The notes under the pieces: model-generated
Seen by the model: the letters and a program-made list of their open reading frames with translations, nothing else
What the model was told of the DNA's origin: nothing
The model's database searches: none
In this document: positions 25,452 to 34,941 of the stretch, piece by piece
Layout: each line of letters starts with the position of its first letter
Numbering within the stretch: position 1 is the first letter of the stretch
Program-made: the position numbers and the translations under genes
NCBI GenBank assembly: GCA_031369365.1
Contig: JANMOP010000080.1
Location: 1 to 64,000 of the forward strand
Reading direction: 5' to 3'
Source of the DNA: Methylotenera_A sp031369365
GTDB taxonomy: Bacteria; Pseudomonadota; Gammaproteobacteria; Burkholderiales; Methylophilaceae
DNA: 64,000 nucleotides

Positions 25452-26069
25452 ATGAGTTCATTCTTAAGTTCTTTATCCTGTTGCTGGTTTTGGCTTTTGC
25501 TTGGTGGCTTAATTGGCTGGTTACTCAATCGCTGTATGTGCAAGTGCTGCTGCAAGCCATCTGCCAACCTATTGACAACTAGCGCACCTGCTACCCCTGC
25601 AGCGCCTGCCAAATTGGCTGATTTTTCTGCGCCTGCTGCCAAAGAAAGCTCACCAGTCACCTCAGCTCCACCAGCGATGGCAACGCCAGTTGCTAAAACC
25701 GCATCACCAGCGCCCGCCACGACTCCAAAACCAGCAGCACCCAAAGCACTGCCAAAAACGGCCGCTGTAATTGATCTTGCCGCCGCAAAAAAGGCAGGAT
25801 TTGCGCTTAAAAATGCAAATGACCTCACCGTTATAGAAGGCATAGGCCCTAAAATCAACGAGCTATTTAACAACGCTGGCGTTAAAACTTTTGCTCAATT
25901 AGCAAAACAAACCTTGCCGCAAATGCGTAAAGTTTTAGATGATGGCGGTTCACGGTTTCGTATTGCTAACCCAAGCACATGGGGGCAACAAGCGGTATTG
26001 GCAGCAGAAAACAAATGGGATGAGCTAAAGAAATTGCAAGATAATCTTTCTGGCGGCGTTAAAAAATAA
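25452..26069 (+). CDS. Membrane-anchored helix-hairpin-helix protein
   Basis: The 205-aa protein starts with a membrane segment (WFWLLLGGLIGWLL, ~12-25) and a Cys cluster (CMCKCCCK), then an Ala/Pro-rich linker of ~80 residues. The C-terminal domain (NDLTVIEGIGPKINELFNNAGVKTF...) is a helix-hairpin-helix of the kind seen in ribosomal-L21-like and DUF4332 proteins, which may bind nucleic acids or proteins. The following OmpA-like gene lies 14 bp downstream and is probably cotranscribed. Function unknown. Confidence 0.7.
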   Translation: MSSFLSSLSCCWFWLLLGGLIGWLLNRCMCKCCCKPSANLLTTSAPATPAAPAKLADFSAPAAKESSPVTSAPPAMATPVAKTASPAPATTPKPAAPKALPKTAAVIDLAAAKKAGFALKNANDLTVIEGIGPKINELFNNAGVKTFAQLAKQTLPQMRKVLDDGGSRFRIANPSTWGQQAVLAAENKWDELKKLQDNLSGGVKK

Positions 26070-26083
26070 CGAGGACAATTTAT

Positions 26084-26857
26084 ATGCAAAACCATCAATC
26101 AAGCTATAAGCGCTGGAGTTGGATAGTTGCACTAGCCCTCGCCTTAATACTGCTGTGGATGTTGCTTACTGGTCGTGGACCATCCAGCGCATGTTGCGGC
26201 ACTCCTGCAGATGCCGCCATGCCACCTGAAGTAATTATGTCTGCTACAAAACCTGCTATATTTGGCTTTACTGCTTCAGCTGATGAGTTTACCAGCAATG
26301 GTGATGGCAGCAAGCTCAGCTGGTTTAGCCAAGCGAACTCACTTAAGACTTTGCTGGCGGGCGGCGATGCCTTGCAAATTCAAGGGGATGATAAAAGTGT
26401 GGTATTAAGAGGCACGGTCGATTCGGACGCAATCAGACAGCAAAAAGGCGCAGATGTGCAGGCGTTTTTTGGTGCTAATGTGGCAATTGATAATCAATTA
26501 TTGGTTAAAGCAGCGGAACCAAAGCCAGTAGCCGTAACTTCCCCACCACCCACTGCAAAGCTCTATTTTGATTCAGGAAAAACTGCTTTGCCTGTTGATT
26601 ATGACGATACGCTAGACCCCATTGTAGAATGGCTAAACACGCATCCTGAAGCCAAAGCAGTGCTGTCTGGCTTTCACGATTCAAGTGGAAATCAAACTAC
26701 TAATGAGGGATTGGCTTACAACCGCGCTAAAGCAGTACAGGCGGGGCTTATTGCTGCGGGCATTGATGTGATGAGAGTTGAATTCCGCAAGCCTGAAAGC
26801 GTTGATGAAAGTAGCGATTTAGCAGAGGCAAGACGGGTTGAAGTTTCTGTAGAATAG
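26084..26857 (+). CDS. OmpA-family periplasmic protein with N-terminal membrane anchor
   Basis: The 257-aa protein has an uncleaved-looking N-terminal helix (IVALALALILLWMLL, ~15-29) and a Cys pair (CCGT). A central BON-like segment (LQIQGDDKSVVLRGTV) precedes a C-terminal OmpA/MotB peptidoglycan-binding domain: KLYFDSGKTALP, LSGFHDSSG and NRAKAVQAGLIAAGI. Such proteins tether envelope structures to the cell wall. A GAGGA ribosome site precedes the ATG. It follows the helix-hairpin-helix gene and ends before a strong terminator. Confidence 0.8.
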   Translation: MQNHQSSYKRWSWIVALALALILLWMLLTGRGPSSACCGTPADAAMPPEVIMSATKPAIFGFTASADEFTSNGDGSKLSWFSQANSLKTLLAGGDALQIQGDDKSVVLRGTVDSDAIRQQKGADVQAFFGANVAIDNQLLVKAAEPKPVAVTSPPPTAKLYFDSGKTALPVDYDDTLDPIVEWLNTHPEAKAVLSGFHDSSGNQTTNEGLAYNRAKAVQAGLIAAGIDVMRVEFRKPESVDESSDLAEARRVEVSVE

Positions 26858-26870
26858 TTTTGCCATGCAA

Positions 26871-26902
26871 TAAAAAGCCGATGCGCTGCATCGGCTTTTT
26901 AT
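26871..26902. terminator. Bidirectional intrinsic terminator
   Basis: A perfect stem AAAAAGCCGATGC / GCATCGGCTTTTT around a 3-base loop lies between the OmpA-like gene and the convergent pilU. A on the left and T on the right allow function on both strands. Confidence 0.9.
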
Positions 26903-26961
26903 TGACATTTTGACATATTACCAATTAAGCCAATTCTTGGCTTACCCATAGAATATATCTG

Positions 26962-28098
26962 CTAAACCATACCAAGATGATCTAAGCCAGCCGACATGTC
27001 TCTATTGTGTGCGCCTTTTCCATGTAATTTAATTTTTAGTCGAATATCATTGACAGAGTCGGCATTACGCAAAGCCTCTTCATAACTAATGTCGCCCGAT
27101 TCATGCAAATCAAACAAAGCTTGGTCAAAGGTTTGCATACCCAATTCGCGCGAGCGGCCAATAATTTCTTTAATTTCGTGCACATCACCTTTAAAGATTA
27201 GATCTGAAATAAGTGGTGAGTTAATCATAATTTCAATTGCAGCTGCACGCCCAATACCATCACTTTTTGGAATAAGTCGCTGTGACACAAAAGCCCGAGT
27301 ATTTAGCGATAAATCCATTAAAAGCTGATGGCGGCGCTCTTCTGGGAAGAAGTTAATAATGCGATCTAATGCTTGATTGGTGCTGTTAGCGTGTAATGTG
27401 GCCATACACAAATGGCCTGTTTCGGCAAAGGCAATCGCATAGTCCATGGTGTCACGATCGCGAATCTCGCCAATTAAAATCACATCTGGCGCTTGGCGCA
27501 ACGTGTTTTTAAGCGCAATGTGCCAGTTATCAGTATCCACGCCCACTTCGCGCTGGGTAATAATGCAATTGCCATGGTCATGCACAAATTCCACAGGGTC
27601 TTCAATGGTAATAATATGCCCATAGCTATTTTGGTTACGATAGCCCACCATCGCGGCTAATGATGTCGATTTACCAGAGCCAGTACCGCCCACAAAAATC
27701 ACCAAGCCGCGCTTGGTCATGGCAATATCTTTTAGTACTTCTGGCAGGCCTAAATCTTCAAATTTTGGAATCTTCGTGGTGATGGTTCGAAACACCAAGC
27801 CAACAGAACCACGCTGCACAAAGGCATTAACGCGAAAACGCGCAACACCTGGCAAACCAATCGCAAAATTACATTCGCTACTAGCATCAAATTCTGCGGT
27901 TTGTTTGTCGTTCATCACAGAGCGAGCAATTTCGCGTGCTTGTTGCGCGGATAATACTTGCTGGCTAATCGGTGTCATCTTGCCATCAATTTTCATTGCT
28001 GGCGGAAACCCTGCCGTGATGAACATATCGGAAGCTTTTTTACCGATCATTAGTCGCAGTAAATCAAATACAAACTTTTCAGCCTGACCTTTTTCCAT
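26962..28098 (-). CDS. pilU: Type IV pilus retraction accessory ATPase PilU
   Basis: PilU (378 aa) is a PilT paralogue that helps retract type IV pili. Walker A GGTGSGKST is at ~137-145, the Asp box is in TIEDPVEFVHDHGNCIITQREVG, Walker B is PDVILIGEIRDRDTM, and the His box is GHLCMATLHANS. The C-terminus (AGLDHLGMV) is longer than PilT, as usual. It lies 34 bp after pilT in the same direction, the classic pilT-pilU order. Confidence 0.95.
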   Translation of the reverse strand: MEKGQAEKFVFDLLRLMIGKKASDMFITAGFPPAMKIDGKMTPISQQVLSAQQAREIARSVMNDKQTAEFDASSECNFAIGLPGVARFRVNAFVQRGSVGLVFRTITTKIPKFEDLGLPEVLKDIAMTKRGLVIFVGGTGSGKSTSLAAMVGYRNQNSYGHIITIEDPVEFVHDHGNCIITQREVGVDTDNWHIALKNTLRQAPDVILIGEIRDRDTMDYAIAFAETGHLCMATLHANSTNQALDRIINFFPEERRHQLLMDLSLNTRAFVSQRLIPKSDGIGRAAAIEIMINSPLISDLIFKGDVHEIKEIIGRSRELGMQTFDQALFDLHESGDISYEEALRNADSVNDIRLKIKLHGKGAHNRDMSAGLDHLGMV

Positions 28099-28132
28099 TA
28101 TTTATTCCTAATGTATTGATTAAATAGCTTAA

Positions 28133-29176
28133 TTAACCTACTATCGAATCTTTATTCGCGGCTTTACTACGCGCTTCATTAGCCGAAATCACGTTGCGGC
28201 GCACCAAATCTTGCAAGTTTTGATCCAGTGTTTGCATACCAATATTTTGCCCAGTTTGAATCGCCGAATACATTTGCGCCACTTTATTTTCGCGAATTAA
28301 ATTACGAATCGCGGGCGTACCAATCATAATTTCATGCGCCGCCACGCGTCCTTGCTCATCTTTGGTTTTGCAAAGCGTTTGCGAAATTACCGCGCGCAAT
28401 GATTCTGATAACATAGATCGCACCATTTCTTTTTCGGCGGCGGGGAACACATCCACGATTCTGTCCACCGTTTTTGCGGCCGAACTAGTGTGCAAAGTAC
28501 CGAACACTAAATGGCCTGTTTCAGCCGCGCTAAGCGCCAAGCGAATCGTCTCAAGATCTCGCATCTCGCCTACTAGAATTACGTCTGGATCTTCGCGCAG
28601 GGCGCTTCTTAGCGCATTTTGAAATGACAGCGTATGTGGCCCCACTTCACGTTGGTTAATCAAACATTTTTTTGATTGATGCACAAATTCAATCGGGTCT
28701 TCCACCGTTAAAATATGCCCCATTTCGTTTTCGTTCACATAATCCACCATCGCCGCCAATGTGGTAGATTTCCCCGAACCTGTTGGCCCAGTCACCAGCA
28801 CAATACCGCGTGGTGTTTCGGCAATTTCTTTAAAAATAGGCGGGCAATTTAATTGCTCCAGCGTTAAAATTTTGGAAGGAATCGTCCGAAAAACCGCGCC
28901 AGAGCCACGATTATGATTAAACGCATTCACGCGAAAACGTGCAAGATTGGGGATTTCAAACGAGAAATCGCATTCCAGCGTTTCTTCATACACTTTGCGT
29001 TGACCATCGTTCATAATGTCATAAACCATATCGTGCACTTGCGTGTGATCCATGGCTGGTACATTGATTTTGCGCACATCACCATGCACACGAATCATCG
29101 GCGGCAAACCTGCGGAAAGATGCAAATCTGACGCTTTGTTTTTAACCGAAAAGGCCAATAAATCTGAAATATCCAC
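28133..29176 (-). CDS. pilT: Type IV pilus retraction ATPase PilT
   Basis: PilT (347 aa, usual ~345) disassembles pili and powers twitching and DNA uptake. It shows Walker A GPTGSGKST at ~130-138, VEDPIEFVHQSKKCLINQREVG, Walker B PDVILVGEMRDLETI, and the AIRNLIRE motif needed for retraction. It starts the pilTU unit and is divergent from yggS, a conserved neighbourhood (pilT next to yggS-proC-yggT). Confidence 0.97.
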   Translation of the reverse strand: MDISDLLAFSVKNKASDLHLSAGLPPMIRVHGDVRKINVPAMDHTQVHDMVYDIMNDGQRKVYEETLECDFSFEIPNLARFRVNAFNHNRGSGAVFRTIPSKILTLEQLNCPPIFKEIAETPRGIVLVTGPTGSGKSTTLAAMVDYVNENEMGHILTVEDPIEFVHQSKKCLINQREVGPHTLSFQNALRSALREDPDVILVGEMRDLETIRLALSAAETGHLVFGTLHTSSAAKTVDRIVDVFPAAEKEMVRSMLSESLRAVISQTLCKTKDEQGRVAAHEIMIGTPAIRNLIRENKVAQMYSAIQTGQNIGMQTLDQNLQDLVRRNVISANEARSKAANKDSIVG

Positions 29177-29255
29177 TATCTGCTCCTGCTATAATAAGTT
29201 TGTAAAGCCTACTTTTAATAAACCACACAAAGTTTATTGTTTAGATAATTGAATT

Positions 29256-29936
29256 ATGGACACAATTTACAATTCCTTGCAAGCAATTCAAGCAAATATT
29301 CATCGCGCAAAACTTACACTAAACAGAACTGATGGCATTGTTTTGCTAGCGGTGAGCAAAGCGCAAAGTGCCGATAAAGTGCGCGAAGCTTATTTGGCTG
29401 GACAGCGTGCGTTTGGTGAAAATTACGTGCAAGAGGCGATTAACAAACAAAATGCACTAAACGATTGCAATATTGAATGGCATTTTATTGGACCGATTCA
29501 AAGTAATAAAACTGCGCTAATTGCTCAACATTTTGCATGGGTGCACTCGGTAGATCGATTAAAAATTGCAGCGCGTTTAAATGAAGCGCGACCGACTTCA
29601 GCCGTGCCACTTAACGTTTGTATTCAAATTAATAGTAGCAATGAAAGCTCTAAGAGTGGCGCAGATATTAGTTCTATGGCTATTCTTGCAAAAGAAATAA
29701 GTGCTATGCCTCATCTTAAACTACGCGGTCTAATGGCGATTCCCGCGCCAACAAAAGACCTTGCAAAGCAGCGCGCACAATTTAAAATAGTGGCCGATGC
29801 ATTTAAAAATCTGCAACAACAAGGTTTTAAACTGGATACTTTATCGATTGGCATGTCAGACGACTATGTGGCGGCGATTCAAGAAGGTGCTACCATAGTA
29901 CGGATAGGCTCAGCACTCTTTGGTTTACGTACTTAA
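29256..29936 (+). CDS. yggS: Pyridoxal phosphate homeostasis protein YggS
   Basis: The 226-aa PLP-binding protein has the fold of the alanine racemase barrel. The PLP lysine is at about Lys35 in LLAVSKAQSADKV; FGENYVQEA, WHFIGPIQSNK and SIGMSDDYVAAI are family signatures. It buffers free PLP and affects amino acid metabolism. It is divergent from pilT and followed by proC. Confidence 0.95.
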   Translation: MDTIYNSLQAIQANIHRAKLTLNRTDGIVLLAVSKAQSADKVREAYLAGQRAFGENYVQEAINKQNALNDCNIEWHFIGPIQSNKTALIAQHFAWVHSVDRLKIAARLNEARPTSAVPLNVCIQINSSNESSKSGADISSMAILAKEISAMPHLKLRGLMAIPAPTKDLAKQRAQFKIVADAFKNLQQQGFKLDTLSIGMSDDYVAAIQEGATIVRIGSALFGLRT

Positions 29937-29985
29937 AGCATTAAGTACTTATGACGTACATATTTACTGAAATGAGAAAGATTAA

Positions 29986-30810
29986 ATGAAACTGGGCTTT
30001 ATAGGTGGCGGCAACATGGCGCAGGCGCTAATTAATGGCTTAAAAAACCAAAAATTTGCGATGCAAAACATTATAGTCATCGAGCTGGAAGCCAATAAGC
30101 GCGAGGTGCTTGAGAATGCCTTTGAGGTAAATACTTCTGCCGAATTGGCAAAAGTTCAAGCTTGCGACGTGATTGTATTGGCAATAAAACCACAACAATT
30201 GCCACAAATCGCCAAAACACTCGCACCGCAGCTAAAAAACCAACTCATCATATCCATTGCGGCAGGCATTCGTTTAGCAGATTTATCGCGCTGGCTGGGT
30301 GGCTACAGCACCATTATTCGCGCCATGCCCAACACACCCGCGCAAATACAGGCGGGTGTTACAGGTTTATACGCAATGCCTAGCGTTTCTAAAGCACAAA
30401 TCGTGCTGGCAGACCAATTGCTCAGCGCCGCTGGCAGTACACTTTGGCTAGATTCTGAAGAAAAACTAGATGCCATCACCGCTATTTCTGGCAGTGGCCC
30501 AGCCTACGTGTTTTATTTAATTGAAGCATTGCAAGAAGCCGCGCTGCAACTGGGTTTAAATGAAGAACAAGCCAAACAATTGAGCATTGCCACCTTTAAA
30601 GGCGCAAGTTTATTGGCCGATGTAAGCCACACGCCGATTGCAACTTTGCGTGAGCAAGTCACCTCAAAAGGTGGCACTACCGAACAAGGCTTACTGAGCT
30701 TACAAAACTCGCAAGTGAAACAAGCCATTGTGCTTGCCGCACAAAAAGCGTGCGAACGCGCTAAAACCCTAGGTATAGAGCTAGGCCGCGACGAGCTGGG
30801 AATAGATTAA
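29986..30810 (+). CDS. proC: Pyrroline-5-carboxylate reductase
   Basis: ProC (274 aa) reduces pyrroline-5-carboxylate to proline with NAD(P)H. The dinucleotide motif GFIGGGNMAQALINGL is at the start; VLAIKPQQ, RAMPNTPAQI, and the C-terminal signature PIATLREQVTSKGGTTEQGL with SGSGPAYVF are present. It sits between yggS and yggT; the yggT ATG follows after 1 bp. Confidence 0.97.
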   Translation: MKLGFIGGGNMAQALINGLKNQKFAMQNIIVIELEANKREVLENAFEVNTSAELAKVQACDVIVLAIKPQQLPQIAKTLAPQLKNQLIISIAAGIRLADLSRWLGGYSTIIRAMPNTPAQIQAGVTGLYAMPSVSKAQIVLADQLLSAAGSTLWLDSEEKLDAITAISGSGPAYVFYLIEALQEAALQLGLNEEQAKQLSIATFKGASLLADVSHTPIATLREQVTSKGGTTEQGLLSLQNSQVKQAIVLAAQKACERAKTLGIELGRDELGID

Positions 30811-30811
30811 T

Positions 30812-31387
30812 ATGATTTCTACTGCGCTCACTTTTTTGCTCACTACAATTTTAAATTTGCTTACCTTATTGTTTTTGCTGCGTTTTTTTATGCAGCTATT
30901 TAGAACGCCGTTCAGCAATCCCTTGGCTTACATGGTGACATCGCTCACCAATTTTGCCGTAAAACCTGTGCGTAGAATCGTTCCTAGTTTAGGTAAATTT
31001 GATTTATCCACCTTGTTTTTAGCGCTAGCCACACAGTTTTTATTGCACTTTAGCTTACATTGGCTACGCGGCTTCCCGTTCAGTTTGGCGGGCCAATCTG
31101 CATGGCTCGGCCTAATAGGCATGAGCTTTGTAGGCGTATTTAAAACTGGTTTAGACGTGTTTTTTTATGCTATTTTGTTGCAAGTAATTTTAAGCTGGGT
31201 AAACCCGCATACGCCTATCGCCAGCGCGCTAAATAGCCTTACCAAGCCAATATTAGCGCCAATTCAACGCTTTTTACCGATGGCAAGTGGCATCGATTTT
31301 TCACCTATCGTAGCACTGATTTTTTTACAAATGATTAACGTTTCTGTTATAAAAACTTTAGAAATGCAATTATTATCACTTTTTTAG
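30812..31387 (+). CDS. yggT: YggT family membrane protein
   Basis: The 191-aa protein has two copies of the YggT domain, each with two membrane helices; FLLRFFMQLFRTPFSNPLAYMVTSLTNF and the second-half ILSWVNPHTPIASALNSLTKPIL are typical. Family members are linked to osmotic stress and cell division, but the role is not certain. It is translationally close to proC (1 bp gap) and precedes the dynamin-like gene. Confidence 0.92.
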   Translation: MISTALTFLLTTILNLLTLLFLLRFFMQLFRTPFSNPLAYMVTSLTNFAVKPVRRIVPSLGKFDLSTLFLALATQFLLHFSLHWLRGFPFSLAGQSAWLGLIGMSFVGVFKTGLDVFFYAILLQVILSWVNPHTPIASALNSLTKPILAPIQRFLPMASGIDFSPIVALIFLQMINVSVIKTLEMQLLSLF

Positions 31388-31417
31388 CTTCCATTTTTTA
31401 AGAACATCAACTACTTT

Positions 31418-33424
31418 ATGATTGAAACCTTACAAACCAAAATTGGGGAATACCAAGAATGGCGCAGCAGCTTAACTAATACCATTGTAGCTTATCGCGA
31501 TTGGCTGGCTAAAAGTAACCACAGCGATGCGGTGCAAGAATTACGCTTGTATGATGTGTTAGAAATGCTCAAAAAAGATCAGCTGGTGCTGGCTCTGCTA
31601 GGTGAATTTTCACGTGGCAAAACCGAAACCATCAACGCCCTATTTTTTGCAGATTTTAATCAGCGCTTATTGCCAAGCGAACCTGGCCGCACCACCATGA
31701 GCCCTACCGAGATTTTTTGGGATGCGCGTGAAGAGCCATCTATCAAGCTTTTACCTATTGAAACCCGCGTCAGCGATGACTCAATCACCTACCTAAAAAC
31801 CACGCCCAATGCTTGGAAAAAATATAGATTAAACCTTGATTCGCCAGATGAAATGAAAGAAATCTTGTACAAACTCATTGAGCAAAAAGAAGTTACCCAA
31901 GACGAGGCAGAAAAATACGGCCTATTTGACCCACAAGATATTATTATGACGCAACATCTTGCAAAGCAAGGCTTAGTCAAGATTCCCGCCTGGCGTCATG
32001 CCATTATTAATTATCCGCACCCGTTACTAAAAAGTGGATTAGTGGTGATAGACACGCCAGGCTTAAATACCTTTGGTGCGGAGCCTGAACTCACCCTCAA
32101 TATCATACCAAATGCCCATGCGGTGTTATTTCTAACCGCAACTGATACTGGCGTGACGCAATCGGATATGCAAATTTGGAATGACTTTATTAAAGGTCAT
32201 GCCAAATACAAATTGGTACTGCTTAACAAAGTAGATATGTTGTGGGATGACCTAAAATCTAAACAGCAAGTTGCCAACGAAATTGATAGGCAAATCAATA
32301 TGACAGCCCACCAGCTTGGCATTGCGCCAGAAAGCGTGTTTGCGATTTCTGCACAAAAAGCTTTAGTTGCCAAAATTAAAAAAGATCAAGCCCTGCTGGA
32401 TAAAAGCGGAATTGCCGTACTAGAAGCCACATTAGGTAAGCAAATCATACAAGCTAAACACGAGATTTTGGGTAGAACAGTGGCAAGCGAATGTAGCGTG
32501 ATGATTAAAAGTTCGCGTAAAAATTTGCAACAACAATTGACGAGCGTTCGCGAGCAAGTCACAGAATTACGCATGTTAAGAGGTCAAAACATGGATGCCT
32601 CTAAACATATTTTAGACAAAGTACTTGCTGATAGAAAACGTTACGAAGCCTCGATTCCCACTTTTAACCAAGCCAATGACAAAATTACGTTTTTGGGTAA
32701 AAAGTTATTGCGCCATTTAAGCCTTTCTTATCTAGACACCACTTTGGCTGAAAGCCGCCAAGCAATGGGCGACAGCTGGACTACTGTGGGCCTTAATCTA
32801 GGTATGCGCAGCTTAATGAAACAAGCAAATAATCTGGCCACGCATATTAATAATGAAAGCCAAGCGATTAAAATGCTAGCTGACAATGTTTATAAAGTGT
32901 TTCAAACCAATCATGGCTTTGAGATATTTAATCCGCCTGAGCTTGATATGTCAGATTTTACCAATAATATCAGTGCATTAGAGAAAATAACTAGCGATTT
33001 TTGCGCCGATCCCATCAATGTGCTCACCGAAAAACACTTTTTAATTCGCAAGTTTTTCTTAGGCTTGGGTATGCAAACACAAAAAATATTCGAACAAGCC
33101 GAAAGCGAATGTCAGCGCTGGCTAGAGGATGTACTTGGCAAGTTAAAAACACAAATGAAAAGCCATAAAGATAGGCTAGATCAGCGCACCAAAAACTTAA
33201 CAGACGCCAGAGCCAGCACGGAAGCATTGGAATATCGACTAGCCATTATAGAAGCCGAATATGCCGCAATTGCAAAACAAAGCCAAGCTTTAGACACCAT
33301 GTTATTGCAGCTAATGAAAGCCGTGCAGCCTGCAATGAAAGCCCAAGCCGAGGCACAAAAAGCAGATGCCGAGTTAGATAGAACCTTGCGATTGCCCGAA
33401 ATGACGTTTTTAAATGTGGCTTAA
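31418..33424 (+). CDS. Dynamin-family large GTPase
   Basis: The 668-aa protein has the GTPase motifs G1 GEFSRGKT (62-69), G2 threonine in GRTTMSPTE, G3 DTPGLNTFG (~210), and G4 NKVD (~270). The remainder is long helical, coiled-coil-like, with a hydrophobic stretch (FFLGLGMQ, ~545) that may act as a membrane paddle. Bacterial dynamin-like proteins remodel or protect membranes, and many work in pairs; here only one is present. It follows yggT by 30 bp. The exact role is unknown. Confidence 0.85.
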   Translation: MIETLQTKIGEYQEWRSSLTNTIVAYRDWLAKSNHSDAVQELRLYDVLEMLKKDQLVLALLGEFSRGKTETINALFFADFNQRLLPSEPGRTTMSPTEIFWDAREEPSIKLLPIETRVSDDSITYLKTTPNAWKKYRLNLDSPDEMKEILYKLIEQKEVTQDEAEKYGLFDPQDIIMTQHLAKQGLVKIPAWRHAIINYPHPLLKSGLVVIDTPGLNTFGAEPELTLNIIPNAHAVLFLTATDTGVTQSDMQIWNDFIKGHAKYKLVLLNKVDMLWDDLKSKQQVANEIDRQINMTAHQLGIAPESVFAISAQKALVAKIKKDQALLDKSGIAVLEATLGKQIIQAKHEILGRTVASECSVMIKSSRKNLQQQLTSVREQVTELRMLRGQNMDASKHILDKVLADRKRYEASIPTFNQANDKITFLGKKLLRHLSLSYLDTTLAESRQAMGDSWTTVGLNLGMRSLMKQANNLATHINNESQAIKMLADNVYKVFQTNHGFEIFNPPELDMSDFTNNISALEKITSDFCADPINVLTEKHFLIRKFFLGLGMQTQKIFEQAESECQRWLEDVLGKLKTQMKSHKDRLDQRTKNLTDARASTEALEYRLAIIEAEYAAIAKQSQALDTMLLQLMKAVQPAMKAQAEAQKADAELDRTLRLPEMTFLNVA

Positions 33425-33476
33425 GCGGGCTTTTCTGAAACTATTTAAGCCGATTAAGTAAATTTTATCCACCAAA

Positions 33477-34937
33477 TTACATCCATACAATATCAAACGC
33501 CTCGCGCGCATACTGGCTATCGGCCTGCAAGGTCACGCGCTTGTTAATAAAATCAGATAAATTGGCTAGGCTTTGCGATTCTTCATCTAGCAGCAAATCT
33601 ATTACTGCGGCTGAGGCGATTACCTTGAATTCTTTGGCATTAAATTGTTTCGATTCGCGCAGTAATTCACGCATTATTTCGTAACATATTGTTTGCGCGG
33701 TTTTGTGTTCGCCACGGCCATCGCACACTTCGCAGGTTTCGCACAGTAAATGTGCCAAACTCTCTCTCGTTCGTTTTCGTGTCATTTCTACCAAGCCTAG
33801 CGAGGTAAAGCCGTTAATGCCAGTGCGGGCACGGTCTAAATCCACGGCTTTTTGCAGCTCTTGCAGTACGGTTTCGCGCTGCGCATCTGAATCCATGTCA
33901 ATAAAATCGATAATAATAATGCCGCCCAAATTACGCAGTCTTAATTGCCGCGCTATACACTGCGCGGCTTCTAGGTTGGTTTTAAAAATGGTGTCAGATA
34001 AGTTTTTACCGCTGACAAAGCTGCCCGTATTCACGTCTATGGTGGTGAGCGCTTCGGTTTGATCAAAAATTAAATAACCGCCAGAAGTCAGTTCAACCTT
34101 TCTAGACAATGCGCGTTCGATTTCTTTTTCAATATTATAAAAATCGAAAATCGGCCGCTCGCCTTGATAGTGGTACAGCGGCTTTACCGCCTTTGCCACG
34201 TATAGTTCAGCAAACTCTTTTAGTTGCTCATAAGTGGCTTTAGAATCCACGCGTATGCTCACTGTGTCGTCGTTCACTACGTCGCGCAACATGCGGCGCG
34301 GCAGGCTTAAATCGTAAAATACCAGCGAGCGCTCGTCGGCGTTTTTACTATCTGATTGAATTTTAGCCCACACTTTTTGCAAGTATTAAATATCGTTCAA
34401 AAGCTCTGCATCTGAGGCAGATTCTGACATGGTGCGGATAATAAAGCCGCCCGTACGTTTTTCTGGCAACAGCCCCAGTAAACGATTACGGAGCATTTCT
34501 CGTTCGTCTTCATCTTCAATACGTTGCGATACGCCGATGTGATCTTGATGCGGCAAAAACACTAAAAAGCGCCCCGCGATGCTGATTTCTGTGGTTAGCC
34601 GCGCACCTTTGGTGCCAATTGGCTCTTTAATCACCTGCACGATGATAGATTGGCCTTCGCGCAACACTTCTTGAATGGGTCGTTCTGTTTGCGGTTCACC
34701 ATCGATATGGCACTCCATAACATCGGCCGCATGCAGAAAAGCCGCGCGTTGCAAGCCAATTTCTACAAATGCAGATTGCATTCCAGGCAAAACACGACAC
34801 ACCTTGCCACGATATACATTGCCGACTATGCCAAGTGACGAATTGTGCTCGATATGCAGCTCTTGCGCTACGCCCTGCTCTAGCACCGCTACCCGAGTTT
34901 CTTGTGGCGTTACATTAATTAAAATTTCTTGTCCCAA
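33477..34937 (-). pseudogene. rng: Ribonuclease G interrupted by an in-frame stop
   Basis: The frame from 34937 to 33477 gives 487 codons (E. coli RNase G is 489 aa) and stays in register, but codon 184 (34386-34388) is TAA in the context LLNDI-stop-YLQKVW. GAA to TAA is the simplest origin. The N-terminal part has the S1 domain (GNVYRGKVCRVLPGMQSAFV); the C-terminal part keeps both catalytic Asp motifs (TTIDVNTGSF, IIIDFIDMD) and the zinc-link CETCEVCDGRG. TTG 34382 could restart translation. RNase G matures 16S rRNA 5' ends; loss or a base error are both possible. Confidence 0.85.
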
Positions 34938-34941
34938 GTTT

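Noticed and set aside
33477..34382. C-terminal rng frame as an independent gene
   Set aside because: It continues the N-terminal frame without shift after one TAA; joint length equals RNase G, so one interrupted gene is the simpler reading.
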